Shown piece by piece: positions 17,967 through 26,382 of a DNA stretch of 64,000 nucleotides (positions within the stretch are counted from its first letter, which is position 1; each line of letters opens with the position of its first letter). The DNA lies in the IMG/VR virus record IMGVR_UViG_3300022939_000017, positions 1 through 64,000 of that record; one strand, given 5' to 3'. The DNA comes from a virus. Below the pieces are notes generated by a model. That model was not told the DNA's origin, searched no databases, and saw nothing but the letters and a program-made list of their open reading frames with translations. The translations under genes and the position numbers were made by a program.

Positions 17967-19022
17967 TTAATCTGTAATTAAATTTCCAAATGTTGTTTTT
18001 AACCAATCATTGATATCCCCAAAGTTTCCGATTACTTTGTATTTTAAGAGGATTTTCATAAAATCCATTTTGTTTAGTGGTTGGATTTCTTCGTTGAATC
18101 TATCTAAAGTTTTCATTTTGATTTGACCCGATATATCAACATCATCCAATTGCATCAAATCTTTATTTAATAAGATTTGTCTTTTTGATTGAAGAATATC
18201 TTTGTAGATTTTTATCTTACCTTTTGTTTCTTCTATTTTAGTTTCACATAAATCAAATAAATCATCTACTGATAATTTATCTTCACCTGTTATTTCAGGA
18301 AATCTCTTTACCAATGTTTTGATTCCACATCCATAAACACCAGGTATATTATCTGATTTATCACCATCTAAAACTCTGTAAAGTAAAAGGTTTTTAGATT
18401 CTATTCCATATTCTTCTTTTACCAAAGATTTATTATACATCTTCTTTTTGGTGGGTGACCAGACGATGGTAGTATCATTAACCAATTGAAGGAAATCCTT
18501 ATCAGTTGACATTATCACCGCCTGCTCATCTTCTTTTAAGATTTGGGTTGTTATATAAGCCATTATATCATCAGCTTCTACTCCATCATAAATCATGGTA
18601 GTAAGAGGTAATCCATGCAACATTTCATTTAACCAAACGAATTGTCTTTTCATAGATTCCCTCTCATCTTCATCATTCATCAAGTCAGCATAAGCTCTAT
18701 TAACTCTAAGTTTATTCTTATCTCTTTGAGCTTTATAATTACCAAATACCTTTTTTCTTCTTTGGGAGCCACCTTTCCCATCAAATACTACAACAACACG
18801 AGTTGGTTGAGTTTGTCTAATGGCATATCCAATAGATTTGAGAGCACCGGTTACACCACCAACATGGTCGCCATCATCATTCATTGTAGGAATGGATGAC
18901 CAGCATCTGATAAATGTATTTAGACCATCAATAATTAATACACGAGAATTCTTGTGTCTATTGATATTCTGGTCTCGGTCTTTCTCAACCGAATCTAAAA
19001 TGTTTTTGTAGAGTTCTTTCAT
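17967..19022 (-). CDS. 5'-3' exonuclease / RNase H (T4 Rnh-like, FEN family)
   Basis: 351 aa. FEN-type acidic residues: LIIDGLNTFIR (Asp about 33), VVVFDGKGGSQRRK, DGVEADDIMAY and STDKDFLQLV. GDKSDNIPGVYGCGIKTLVKRFP is the helix-hairpin-helix-like H3TH region that binds duplex DNA and K+. The family removes RNA primers and flaps during lagging-strand synthesis. Start overlaps the stop of the 76-aa gene by 4 nt (ATGA). Confidence 0.92.
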   Translation of the reverse strand: MKELYKNILDSVEKDRDQNINRHKNSRVLIIDGLNTFIRCWSSIPTMNDDGDHVGGVTGALKSIGYAIRQTQPTRVVVVFDGKGGSQRRKKVFGNYKAQRDKNKLRVNRAYADLMNDEDERESMKRQFVWLNEMLHGLPLTTMIYDGVEADDIMAYITTQILKEDEQAVIMSTDKDFLQLVNDTTIVWSPTKKKMYNKSLVKEEYGIESKNLLLYRVLDGDKSDNIPGVYGCGIKTLVKRFPEITGEDKLSVDDLFDLCETKIEETKGKIKIYKDILQSKRQILLNKDLMQLDDVDISGQIKMKTLDRFNEEIQPLNKMDFMKILLKYKVIGNFGDINDWLKTTFGNLITD

Positions 19023-19249
19023 GTAAGAAGTTCTTTGTTATCTGATGTACTCTCATACACATTAAGTGCTTCTAATCTATCTAAAGAATCAGCAAGTAAA
19101 GCAAGTGCTTCCTCGGCATTCTTGTAGAAATCTTCAGTAGAGTGGTCACCAATACCAACTGCCTTCTTGTCTAATAAATCAAGAGATAAAAGTGCCTTGG
19201 CTTTATCAGCCTCAGCACTTTTTCTCAACATTGTAACTAATTTACTCAT
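19019..19249 (-). CDS. Hypothetical 76-aa helical protein
   Basis: Unrecognised; largely helical and rich in Ala, Leu, Lys and Glu (EADKAKALLSLDLLDKK, EEALALLADSLDRLEAL). It sits between recA-like and exonuclease genes, 9 nt after the former and overlapping the latter, so it is probably a small replication or recombination accessory factor. Confidence 0.6.
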   Translation of the reverse strand: MSKLVTMLRKSAEADKAKALLSLDLLDKKAVGIGDHSTEDFYKNAEEALALLADSLDRLEALNVYESTSDNKELLT

Positions 19250-19258
19250 ATTGAACTT

Positions 19259-20380
19259 TTAATCATTTTCACCAGCACCTTCGGTATCAACTTCCATTGC
19301 ATCAATATCAAGTGTATCTGATTTATATTGTAAGATTGTTTCTTCACATATCTTTTTATAGATTTGTTCCTTAACATCTTCTCTTTCATCCATCAAAGGA
19401 ATAAAATCCTTAGATTGGAATTTCAGTTCTTCACCTGTTTGTGTATCAATGTAAGTGTACCAAGCACCAGCCTGTTTAACTAATTTGTTTTCTTTCATGA
19501 CTCCTAACCATGAACCATAATTATCGATTCCTCTATCAAAGTAAATTTCAAAATCTGCCGCTCTTAGAGGTGGCCCCATTCTGTTTTTAATTACTTGACA
19601 ACGAACCTTCATTCCAACAACCTTATCTTGGCCGTTTACCTTTTGTTTGATTTGTCCCATATTCTTCAATCTCAATCTTACAGAGGCATGGAAAGCAAGA
19701 GCTTTACCACCTGAAGTTGTCCATGGGTCACCAAACATTGCATTCATCTTTTGTCTTAACTGATTTGTAAATATCAAAGAGATTTTCTGTCTACCAATCA
19801 TATTGGTAATCTTTCTCATCGCCTTTGATATGATAATCGCTTTATCAGTAGCATATCCATCTTTACCATAATCGGCAGCCAATTCATTTTTGGTTGATGC
19901 TGCGGCAACAGAATCTACTACGATAGTAACTAATTTATCTTTTTCAGTTTCTCTAACTTTTTCAATGATTGTTTCAGTAAAATCAAAGATTTGTTCAACC
20001 GAATCTGCTGATACATAAAGAAGTTTAGATACATCCACACCGATAGCTTCTAAAAATTCTCTACTTACTGCAGTTTCTGTGTCAATCAATACCGCAACTC
20101 CACCTTGTTTCTGTGTTTCAGCTAAAAGGTGTGCTGATAGTAGTGATTTACCACTTTGTTCCAAACCAGTAACTTCTGTGATTCTACCAACAGGCAAACC
20201 ACCATAAGGGCGATTGGAAATGGCAACATCTAACATAGCACATCCAGTCGATATCCACCCATCTACATTTGTAGGTGCAGTATCATCATCTAAGAAAAAT
20301 GCTACCTTAGAATCTTTTGATTGTTTGTTTAGCTCACCCGCAAGGATGTCCGCTAAATCCATTTCTTTTTTCTTCGCCAT
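19259..20380 (-). CDS. RecA/UvsX-like recombinase
   Basis: 373 aa. Walker A GLEQSGKS (72-79), Walker B in KLVTIVVDSVAAAST, then the RecA signature region ISLIFTNQLRQKMNAMFGDPWTTSGGKAL with L2-like loop. Like T4 UvsX it pairs single-stranded DNA with homologous duplex in recombination-dependent replication. The acidic C-terminal tail (DIDAMEVDTEGAGEND) is typical of RecA proteins. Follows the ssb gene by 11 nt. Confidence 0.94.
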   Translation of the reverse strand: MAKKKEMDLADILAGELNKQSKDSKVAFFLDDDTAPTNVDGWISTGCAMLDVAISNRPYGGLPVGRITEVTGLEQSGKSLLSAHLLAETQKQGGVAVLIDTETAVSREFLEAIGVDVSKLLYVSADSVEQIFDFTETIIEKVRETEKDKLVTIVVDSVAAASTKNELAADYGKDGYATDKAIIISKAMRKITNMIGRQKISLIFTNQLRQKMNAMFGDPWTTSGGKALAFHASVRLRLKNMGQIKQKVNGQDKVVGMKVRCQVIKNRMGPPLRAADFEIYFDRGIDNYGSWLGVMKENKLVKQAGAWYTYIDTQTGEELKFQSKDFIPLMDEREDVKEQIYKKICEETILQYKSDTLDIDAMEVDTEGAGEND

Positions 20381-20391
20381 TTAGTTTGGAA

Positions 20392-21204
20392 TTAATTGTT
20401 AAACAAATCATCAAATGCTGCTGCTACATCATCAGTTTTCTTTGAATCTGAAGTTGTAGTTTCTACTGAACCACCCATATCATATGAGGGAGTAGTTTTA
20501 GTTGAAAGTGTTTCTTGAGATGCTGATGTTTCATCAGATTCATTCTCACCACTTGGATTCAACCAACCTTCTAATACTGATTTTAATTCATCATAAGATA
20601 ATTCAGAATATAAATCTGTAATTTCAGTTTGTGATTCAATAAATGCAGTTGCTCTTTCAGCATCTTCACTTACTGGTGATGTTGATGGTTTAACTCTAAT
20701 AGTTGTAGTTGGATAAGTAGTACCAGCTTCTTCTGCTGATTTGTATTCGATTGTTAAATCTCTACCAGCAGTTGGGTCAGTAATATCACCATAATCAGGG
20801 TCAGCAATGTAACCAAGAATTTCTTGATATACTGTTTTACCGAATCCCCAAAATCTAACTCCTTCACCTTCTTCACCTCTTACAACAACAGGTACGAAAG
20901 TTCTTAACTTAGGCTCCATAGCCTTCGCCGCTTTCCAATCATCTTTATCACCCATTCTTTTTAATTTATCTGCAAACTCTACAATAGGGTCTGGTCTACC
21001 AAAAGATTGTGGTGAAAGATAAGTTTTGTTGTTAATGTTGTAGTGAAAGTAAAGTTCAATGAACGGATTATCTTTGTTGAACTTATAGGGAACGATTCTT
21101 ACTTGATGTTTCCCTGGTGTTGGTTTCCACAAAGCATCTGTTTTTCTTTGTGTGTTTTGTAGTTTGTTCAGTCTACTTCTGATTGCATTAATGTCTAAAG
21201 CCAT
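20392..21204 (-). CDS. Single-strand DNA-binding protein, gp32-like
   Basis: 270 aa. N-terminal basic segment (INAIRSRLNKLQNTQRK) as in the cooperativity domain, a core with aromatic residues (FIELYFHYNINNKTYLSP, VRFWGFGKTVYQEIL) and a Ser/Thr-rich acidic tail ending DDVAAAFDDLFNN, the kind of tail that recruits partners. Length is close to T4 gp32 (301 aa), but the zinc-binding cysteines of gp32 are absent. Neighbours recA, exonuclease and helicase support the call. Strong AAAAGGAG Shine-Dalgarno; hybrid promoter upstream. Confidence 0.85.
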   Translation of the reverse strand: MALDINAIRSRLNKLQNTQRKTDALWKPTPGKHQVRIVPYKFNKDNPFIELYFHYNINNKTYLSPQSFGRPDPIVEFADKLKRMGDKDDWKAAKAMEPKLRTFVPVVVRGEEGEGVRFWGFGKTVYQEILGYIADPDYGDITDPTAGRDLTIEYKSAEEAGTTYPTTTIRVKPSTSPVSEDAERATAFIESQTEITDLYSELSYDELKSVLEGWLNPSGENESDETSASQETLSTKTTPSYDMGGSVETTTSDSKKTDDVAAAFDDLFNN

Positions 21205-21259
21205 AATTACTCCTTTTAAATGTTATTAATTAAATTTTATCGGTGTGTGTTTTACTATA

Positions 21260-21293
21260 TATAAATATACGAAAATCGAAAAAACCACCGAAA
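21260..21293 (-). promoter_or_regulatory. Hybrid promoter before the ssb-recA cluster
   Basis: Minus strand TTTTCGTATATTTATATATAG: it has the TTCG of class I directly before the class II core TATATTTATA. Twenty nt upstream there is TTTC rather than TTTG. It may be recognised by both the early and the late transcription machinery. Confidence 0.55.
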
Positions 21294-21317
21294 AATTCCT
21301 TCGAAAATCGTATTATT

Positions 21318-21761
21318 TTATTTTGCCCATTTACCATTTGAAACCAATTGTGCAATGATACCATAAACTGATAAATCTTGGAAAGTATCTTCACATGATT
21401 CACCAATATTATCTTGTTTACCAAGTACAACTAATTGTTTTAATCTTTGAATTTTATCATTCATTCTAAACCAAAGACCTGTAAGTGAAACTTTTACTTC
21501 ATCATCTGTTTCTAACTTCGAACCAACAGAAATGTTGTCAGGGCCATAGTTAGATTGTTTCAAACAAAATAGCTCATATTGCGTGAACATTATTCGTTTA
21601 AATTCAGCAGTCATTTCTGGCCACTCCTTTTCCATCTGTGCCACCACTTGGGGATTATCATATTTAATAACCTCGTCATATTGTTCTTCTTGAGGGGGAG
21701 CTTCTACAATCTGTGGTTTGAAATTATGTTGTCTTTTACTTGTAGTAGTTTTCTTTGCCAT
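21318..21761 (-). CDS. DUF1599-like protein (nucleotide modification associated domain)
   Basis: 147 aa. Residues 60-147 (FCLKQSNYGPDNISVGS, VSLTGLWFRMNDKIQRLKQL, ESCEDTFQDLSVYGIIAQL, GKW) follow the DUF1599 pattern, a domain found in phages and predicted from gene neighbourhoods to act in synthesis of modified nucleotides. The N-terminal 55 residues are a basic then acidic linker. The YG, LWFRMNDK and EDTFxDLSxY blocks are the recognisable parts. Class I promoter 21 nt before the ATG. Function in this phage is unknown; it is one more hint that the DNA may be modified. Confidence 0.75.
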   Translation of the reverse strand: MAKKTTTSKRQHNFKPQIVEAPPQEEQYDEVIKYDNPQVVAQMEKEWPEMTAEFKRIMFTQYELFCLKQSNYGPDNISVGSKLETDDEVKVSLTGLWFRMNDKIQRLKQLVVLGKQDNIGESCEDTFQDLSVYGIIAQLVSNGKWAK

Positions 21762-21782
21762 AACTTTTAATTATATTTTATA

Positions 21783-21814
21783 CAAATATACGAAATTATT
21801 TTTAAACTTCCAAA
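21783..21814 (-). promoter_or_regulatory. Class I promoter for the DUF1599-like gene
   Basis: Minus strand TTTG, 20 nt ending ATTTCG, TATATTTG; overlaps none of the neighbouring genes. Confidence 0.83.
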
Positions 21815-21831
21815 CAATTTCGTATTTTTTT

Positions 21832-22014
21832 TTAATCTTGATACCAAAATTCTTCTCTGGCTATCACTTCCAATCGTTTCCACTCATCTTTGAGTTCTTG
21901 TAAACTCCAAGATTGATAATCTATACCACGAGGTCTTATACCATATGCCTCTTTGTACAAATCACTCATACATTGTAGAAATTCTTTTTTACTCCATGTT
22001 TCAATAACACTCAT
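21832..22014 (-). CDS. Hypothetical 60-aa protein
   Basis: Unrecognised. Sequence MSVIETWSKKEFLQCM... contains a conserved-looking SWSLQELKDEWKRLE helix. It follows the next small gene by 11 nt; genes from 21832 to 23332 form a run of small unknown proteins. Confidence 0.5.
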   Translation of the reverse strand: MSVIETWSKKEFLQCMSDLYKEAYGIRPRGIDYQSWSLQELKDEWKRLEVIAREEFWYQD

Positions 22015-22025
22015 AGTTTTAAATT

Positions 22026-22226
22026 TTAGTAAAACAAACTCATTGCATTTTTCAAACCTTGTTCTGTTGCTAAATGAACAGAATCCACTCGTGGGTTTAA
22101 GGTTGGATAATCTTTGTATTGTTGAACGGCTAGTTTTTTAGCTCCTCGTAGAGTTTTCGCCCATACGGTATTCCAACCCCCCTCTTCGAAGGTGAACATA
22201 TACTGTTTTAGTTGTATTGATTTCAT
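22026..22226 (-). CDS. Hypothetical 66-aa protein
   Basis: Unrecognised. MKSIQLKQYMFTFEEGG, WAKTLRGAKKLAVQQY: a beta-hairpin followed by a helix, like many small phage accessory proteins. Ten nt after the metallopeptidase-like gene. Confidence 0.5.
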   Translation of the reverse strand: MKSIQLKQYMFTFEEGGWNTVWAKTLRGAKKLAVQQYKDYPTLNPRVDSVHLATEQGLKNAMSLFY

Positions 22227-22236
22227 ATTTTAAGTT

Positions 22237-22623
22237 TTAAATAAATAATTTATAATCTTTTTCGTAACTTATTGCTTCTAATTCATATGGATGGTCATTG
22301 TAGTTATAACCCATATTGTAATATCGTTTGAACCAACTTGGTGATTGTAAGTAGTGAATGTATTCGTGGATAAGAGTTTGAATCACCATCTTTCTACTTT
22401 TCATCTGTGGCCAGTAGATTGTAATTTCATTCATCATCGAACAGTACTCAGCGTGACATTTATCTTCTTCACCTTCAGCACCTTCTTCACCACTATACTT
22501 TTCGTAAATGTTTTTGTGAAGTTCTACATAAGGAGTACATTCTTGGAATTTTGAGAACCCATAATACTTTTCAATCTTTGGGTAAACTTCATTAACAATA
22601 TTTTTTATGGTTTCAAGTTTCAT
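22237..22623 (-). CDS. Zinc metallopeptidase-like protein (HExxH)
   Basis: 128 aa. QTLIHEYIHYLQSPSWFKR (about 83-101) carries HExxH, and about 20 residues later HPYELEAISYEKD offers a glutamate third ligand (ELEA), the layout of minimal zincins and SprT-like proteins. An acidic loop (EEGAEGEEDKCH) precedes it. Substrate unknown. Overlaps the stop/start junction of the 80-aa gene by 1 nt. Confidence 0.65.
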   Translation of the reverse strand: MKLETIKNIVNEVYPKIEKYYGFSKFQECTPYVELHKNIYEKYSGEEGAEGEEDKCHAEYCSMMNEITIYWPQMKSRKMVIQTLIHEYIHYLQSPSWFKRYYNMGYNYNDHPYELEAISYEKDYKLFI

Positions 22624-22865
22624 TATAATAATATTTCAAAATTTACATCGTTATTAATATCAACTCTTCTAAAATCAGGTATCATCTTACCATCATGTGT
22701 TTTCCATGTATCATTCATAGAGTTTAATCCAATAAATCTACCTGTTTTTGCTAACATAGTGATTTCCCAATCTGAACCATGTTGTTTGATTCTGTTTTTT
22801 GCATGGTTGGTTTTAGGTTTAAGAGTAATCACTTGTCCAACTTTAAAATCATCTATTTTTTTCAT
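22623..22865 (-). CDS. Hypothetical 80-aa protein
   Basis: Unrecognised. MKKIDDFKVGQVITLKPK followed by WEITMLAKTGRFIGL suggests a small SH3-like beta-barrel. Driven by a class I' promoter with an inverted repeat 13-54 nt upstream. Confidence 0.5.
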   Translation of the reverse strand: MKKIDDFKVGQVITLKPKTNHAKNRIKQHGSDWEITMLAKTGRFIGLNSMNDTWKTHDGKMIPDFRRVDINNDVNFEILL

Positions 22866-22877
22866 ATCTTATCAATC

Positions 22878-22919
22878 ATTTACATAGTAAATATACGAAA
22901 AAAATATGAAATATCCAAG
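22878..22919 (-). promoter_or_regulatory. Class I' promoter with ATTTAC-N3-GTAAAT inverted repeat
   Basis: Minus strand CTTG, 20 nt ending TTTTCG, TATATTTAC. The -7 box runs straight into the perfect inverted repeat ATTTAC/GTAAAT (22878-22892). The same combination occurs at 35014-35055 and 35671-35712, so it looks like a promoter with an operator. Confidence 0.7.
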
Positions 22920-22930
22920 CAAAAAGTGAA

Positions 22931-23332
22931 TTATTTTTGATTAAATTCTATTACCTCGAAGATTCTTGTAGAAATTTTCTTTGTTCCTTCTACATTGGTA
23001 ACAATGATTGAGTTTTTGAATTTATCCCAATCGATAGAAAATGATTTATCTAACACACCACCATTTTCTTCTTTAACTAATTCGTTAAGTGCATTGATTG
23101 TATAAAGAGTATTGGATTGTTTTTTTCTATGCACTAATATAGTATCACTCAGAGGTTTCTCCGGTCTGTATTGTGTATCTATGTTGTATGTAACAAAAAG
23201 TTCATCCAAATTCCCCTTATTTTGCAGAACATAAATGTAGTTATAAACTATATGATATGTTTCTCTAATAAGTTGTAGGGTATTTTGAAGTTCCTCTTTA
23301 GTTGTAAAAGTACAGAGTAACTGTGTTTGCAT
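22931..23332 (-). CDS. Hypothetical 133-aa protein
   Basis: Unrecognised. Alternating helical and beta sequence without a nameable motif (MQTQLLCTFTTKEELQNTL at the start). Preceded by a class II promoter 31 nt upstream, so it is the first late-type gene seen when moving from the early cluster. Confidence 0.5.
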   Translation of the reverse strand: MQTQLLCTFTTKEELQNTLQLIRETYHIVYNYIYVLQNKGNLDELFVTYNIDTQYRPEKPLSDTILVHRKKQSNTLYTINALNELVKEENGGVLDKSFSIDWDKFKNSIIVTNVEGTKKISTRIFEVIEFNQK

Positions 23333-23363
23333 ATTAATCCTATCTCACTATTATTTATACTAC

Positions 23364-23373
23364 TATAAATATA
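23364..23373 (-). promoter_or_regulatory. Class II (late-type) promoter
   Basis: Minus strand TATATTTATA followed by GTAGTA, 31 nt before the ATG at 23332. Confidence 0.6.
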
Positions 23374-23445
23374 AAATTATCAAACCAAAGGATTAAATAA
23401 TATACTTAATCGTATTTACCTTGAAATATAGGTGTTTATTGGTTG

Positions 23446-25620
23446 TTAGATGATTTCACCATTAGTACTATCAGGATGAGTAACACCAACTAACAAACCA
23501 CCATTTCTTGAAGTTTCGTGTTCTCTATAAGTTGTAAAATCAAGTTTTTTACAATCATTTGGAAATTCTTTTGTTGCCATATCAACTGTTCCATCTTTAT
23601 CAATTCTCTCTGAATGTGATGTAATACCTTGAATACCTCCACTTGTATTTGATGCCGCAGAGTAATTTATATATTGTAGTAATTTACCAGGACTTTTACT
23701 AACTAATGATTTTGCGTTTTTTTCACCACACTTTTCAATTAGTTTATCCATATCAAGAAGTTTTTGAATTTTTTCAACTAATTCTTTTTTCTTATTCTTT
23801 AATTTATCTTCTGATTCTTTACTCATTGCACCTTTACCATAATAATCTTCATTATCTTGAAGGTCTTTCATAAATTGTTTATACTCTCTAAGTAATTTAT
23901 AGTATTCTTTTTTATCTTTGATGATTTCATCCATACCACTCTCAGATAAAAGTGCATCCATTTCAAGGTCAGAATCAACAACTTCATCTTTTAATCCAAT
24001 GGCATATCCTTTTTCTCCTGGTCTGCTACTTGAATTTTCTCTATATTTTTTATTTTTATGATATCTCAACATTTGTTGATTTTCTGTTGGGAATCCCATT
24101 ACCTTTACACTACCATCCTCACCAACTTTTACACTTACACCAGTAACTCGTTCTCCATTTACTTTATCTTGTGTTTTCACTAATTTATCAGATGCAGGAT
24201 AAGAACCATGAGCAGGAAGGTAAACTTCCTCACCTCTAGCAAGTTCATAACTATAAATAAAAATTTCTGCTTGATTTTTTATCATAGATTTTGCCATCTT
24301 TGGATTCACTGCAATAATTCTTTGAGTATATTTACCCCATGCGTTTTGAAGTTCTTTTGCAGCTTCTTCATTAGGTAAGTTACCTTTATATTTTTCTAAT
24401 ATAGCCTTTTGTTCATTTTGATAATCAACTAAAGCATCACCAATTTCAGGACTTATCTTCATTGTTTTTTCAAGTTCTCTTGCTCTTTCAATTGCCTCAT
24501 CAAGTGAACCAGCAAGAGCCTGTTCTAAATACTTTTCAGTATGTTTATTACTTGGAACTAAAAGTTTACCGTTCTCATCAGTTGGACCATAAAGTTGAAG
24601 GAAGGCCTTTTCCATACCATCAAACGAAACATTATTTTCTGGTTTCATGATATCTCTAACACCTTCATCATCTTCTGCTTTTATTCCTTTACCAAATTGT
24701 GATGCCTTTGGTTTAGTTGCCTCACCCATAGGTTTTGATGGGTCAGTTAAATCTTTTTTAGAAGCAGTTGGTACACTTTCACTTGCGTATTGATTAATTA
24801 AATCAACGATTCTTCTGTTTTTTGCACTACCTGCACCATTAGCAGAAGTTCCATTAAAAATATGTCTATGTGCATTAGCAACTACACCAGGATATATTTT
24901 AGGCTTAGGTGCATCATTTGTTCTTAATTGATATTTTTCAATTAATTTATCAGCCTTTTCTTGTGTAGGATTTTTTTCGAAATCATCATAATCTCGTTGG
25001 AAATTTTTAACTATTTTTAAATCTTCGGTTGAAAGATAGTTTTCTAAACTTTTGTTTAATTTAATAGCAGTGTTTGAATAATCAAATTTACCATCATCTT
25101 CTTCATACTCAGGTTCACTATCATCACTACTCTTTGTTGATGCAGGGTCTCCTTTTGGTAAATTGGCTTTATAAGAATCACCACCTTTTCCTTTTAATGC
25201 AGTTGCTTGTGGTGGTTCTTCTTGAGTGGCCCCATCACCACCTTGTTGGTTTTGTGGTGAATCTTTAGCGGCTTCTTCTCCTTCTTCACCTTGTTTTGAT
25301 TTTTCGGTTTCGTATTCTTTATCTGATACAGGTTTTATATTACCACCATCATCCTTTTTATATTTCTGAGCACCATCTTTTTCTTCATCACCCTTCTTAA
25401 CATAAAATCCTTTACCAATATGAGAATAATCTCTATCTTCACCTTCGGTATCATCATCTTCGTTCAAATGATTAAAGATAACTTCTTTAATATCATACTC
25501 ACCCCACTCTGAAAGAATTTCAGACATAATAGATTGGTGTTCCTTATTATGTACATTAGGAATACCTACTCTATATGAGAGTTCTCTTACTAACTTATCT
25601 ATGATTTGTTTATAATCCAT
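23446..25620 (-). CDS. Large unknown protein, 724 aa, probably virion-associated
   Basis: Not recognised. Residues about 55-180 are a hydrophilic, acidic low-complexity stretch (EDDDTEGEDRDY, GEEGEEAAKDSPQNQQGGDG); 180-560 are mainly helical; 590-650 form a charged probable coiled coil (KKKELVEKIQKLLDMDKL). The end (LLVGVTHPDSTNGEII) is more globular. No transmembrane segment or signal peptide. A class II promoter stands 7 nt before the ATG and the upstream neighbours are fibre-like genes, so a late, possibly structural role is inferred from context only. Confidence 0.6.
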   Translation of the reverse strand: MDYKQIIDKLVRELSYRVGIPNVHNKEHQSIMSEILSEWGEYDIKEVIFNHLNEDDDTEGEDRDYSHIGKGFYVKKGDEEKDGAQKYKKDDGGNIKPVSDKEYETEKSKQGEEGEEAAKDSPQNQQGGDGATQEEPPQATALKGKGGDSYKANLPKGDPASTKSSDDSEPEYEEDDGKFDYSNTAIKLNKSLENYLSTEDLKIVKNFQRDYDDFEKNPTQEKADKLIEKYQLRTNDAPKPKIYPGVVANAHRHIFNGTSANGAGSAKNRRIVDLINQYASESVPTASKKDLTDPSKPMGEATKPKASQFGKGIKAEDDEGVRDIMKPENNVSFDGMEKAFLQLYGPTDENGKLLVPSNKHTEKYLEQALAGSLDEAIERARELEKTMKISPEIGDALVDYQNEQKAILEKYKGNLPNEEAAKELQNAWGKYTQRIIAVNPKMAKSMIKNQAEIFIYSYELARGEEVYLPAHGSYPASDKLVKTQDKVNGERVTGVSVKVGEDGSVKVMGFPTENQQMLRYHKNKKYRENSSSRPGEKGYAIGLKDEVVDSDLEMDALLSESGMDEIIKDKKEYYKLLREYKQFMKDLQDNEDYYGKGAMSKESEDKLKNKKKELVEKIQKLLDMDKLIEKCGEKNAKSLVSKSPGKLLQYINYSAASNTSGGIQGITSHSERIDKDGTVDMATKEFPNDCKKLDFTTYREHETSRNGGLLVGVTHPDSTNGEII

Positions 25621-25627
25621 ACTATAC

Positions 25628-25637
25628 TATAAATATA
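25628..25637 (-). promoter_or_regulatory. Class II promoter, nearly leaderless
   Basis: Minus strand TATATTTATA, then GTATAGT, then the ATG at 25620. With initiation 5-8 nt after the box, the mRNA would begin at or next to the start codon. Confidence 0.6.
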
Positions 25638-25641
25638 TCTC

Positions 25642-26163
25642 TTATGCTTTTGTCTGAATTCTTATCCAATTCGAACCATCAGACCAAACCATAATTCCTT
25701 CATATGATTTATCTAATGTATATCCACCAGTACCACCATCGAGTGTTTGAGATAAAGAAGTATCTGGTAAAAGTTTTGCTTTTGTATTTGAACTAAAACT
25801 ACCACCCATTGTAAAACGAATTGCTCTGTATTGATTGGTATCTGTTGTTGCATCTGGTAAGATGATATGTGCCTCACCATTACCACCACTCCAAGAAACT
25901 TTTATCATTGAAGTGTTCTCATAAGTTGAACCTGTTGTATAATATTCAGGGTAAGGTGAAGATGAAGAACCACTTATTGTTAAGAATTCTGGTACGAGAT
26001 AAGTATTACCACTTAAAGTAGTAGATGAACCTGGTAAGTTTTCTTTGAGATTATCAAGTGTTACCTTTTTAGTTTCACCTGCAGATACATCAACTACTGC
26101 AAATAAATCATTATCTGCAATCGTTGTTAATTCATTTAATTGTGTTATCCTCTTATCTGCCAT
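25642..26163 (-). CDS. Tail-fibre/virion-type protein, 173 aa
   Basis: Begins MADKRITQLNELTTIADNDL, an N-terminal motif frequent in phage fibre and appendage proteins, followed by FAVVDVSAGETKKVTLDNLK. The rest is a Ser/Gly/Thr-rich beta-structure (SGSSSSPYPEYY, GGTGGYTLDKSYEGIMVW) ending in WIRIQTKA, like a small capping domain. Start overlaps the 73-aa gene by 19 nt. Confidence 0.65.
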   Translation of the reverse strand: MADKRITQLNELTTIADNDLFAVVDVSAGETKKVTLDNLKENLPGSSTTLSGNTYLVPEFLTISGSSSSPYPEYYTTGSTYENTSMIKVSWSGGNGEAHIILPDATTDTNQYRAIRFTMGGSFSSNTKAKLLPDTSLSQTLDGGTGGYTLDKSYEGIMVWSDGSNWIRIQTKA

Positions 26164-26366
26164 ATAAGTTTATCTCCATTTTCTTGTAGTAAGAATTCAT
26201 CATTTTCTTGTAAAATGAAATAAGTATCACCACTCCCTTGTAACCAAAGACATTTCCAATAATCTTCGTAATGTTGGCAATATAAGTTGTAATCACAAGT
26301 GATTTCGTTCAAGGGTTTTTTATCCTTGTACATACGATACCACTCTTGCCAACTTATCTCTTTCAT
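26145..26366 (-). CDS. Hypothetical 73-aa protein
   Basis: Unrecognised. N-terminal half MKEISWQEWYRMYKDKKPLNE is aromatic and helical; the C-terminal half contains a doubled motif FILQENDEFLLQENGDKLIW, seen in phage tail-tip or fibre-associated proteins. The ATG is 6 nt past a class II promoter box. Confidence 0.5.
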   Translation of the reverse strand: MKEISWQEWYRMYKDKKPLNEITCDYNLYCQHYEDYWKCLWLQGSGDTYFILQENDEFLLQENGDKLIWQIRG

Positions 26367-26372
26367 CTATAC

Positions 26373-26382
26373 TATAAATATT
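26373..26382 (-). promoter_or_regulatory. Class II promoter, nearly leaderless
   Basis: Minus strand AATATTTATA then GTATAG and the ATG at 26366. It also overlaps the stop region of the LamG-like gene (26381). Confidence 0.58.

Noticed and set aside
21230-21430. Small minus-strand frame overlapping the DUF1599-like gene end
   Set aside because: It overlaps the gene in another frame and runs through the ssb promoter; no start signal.
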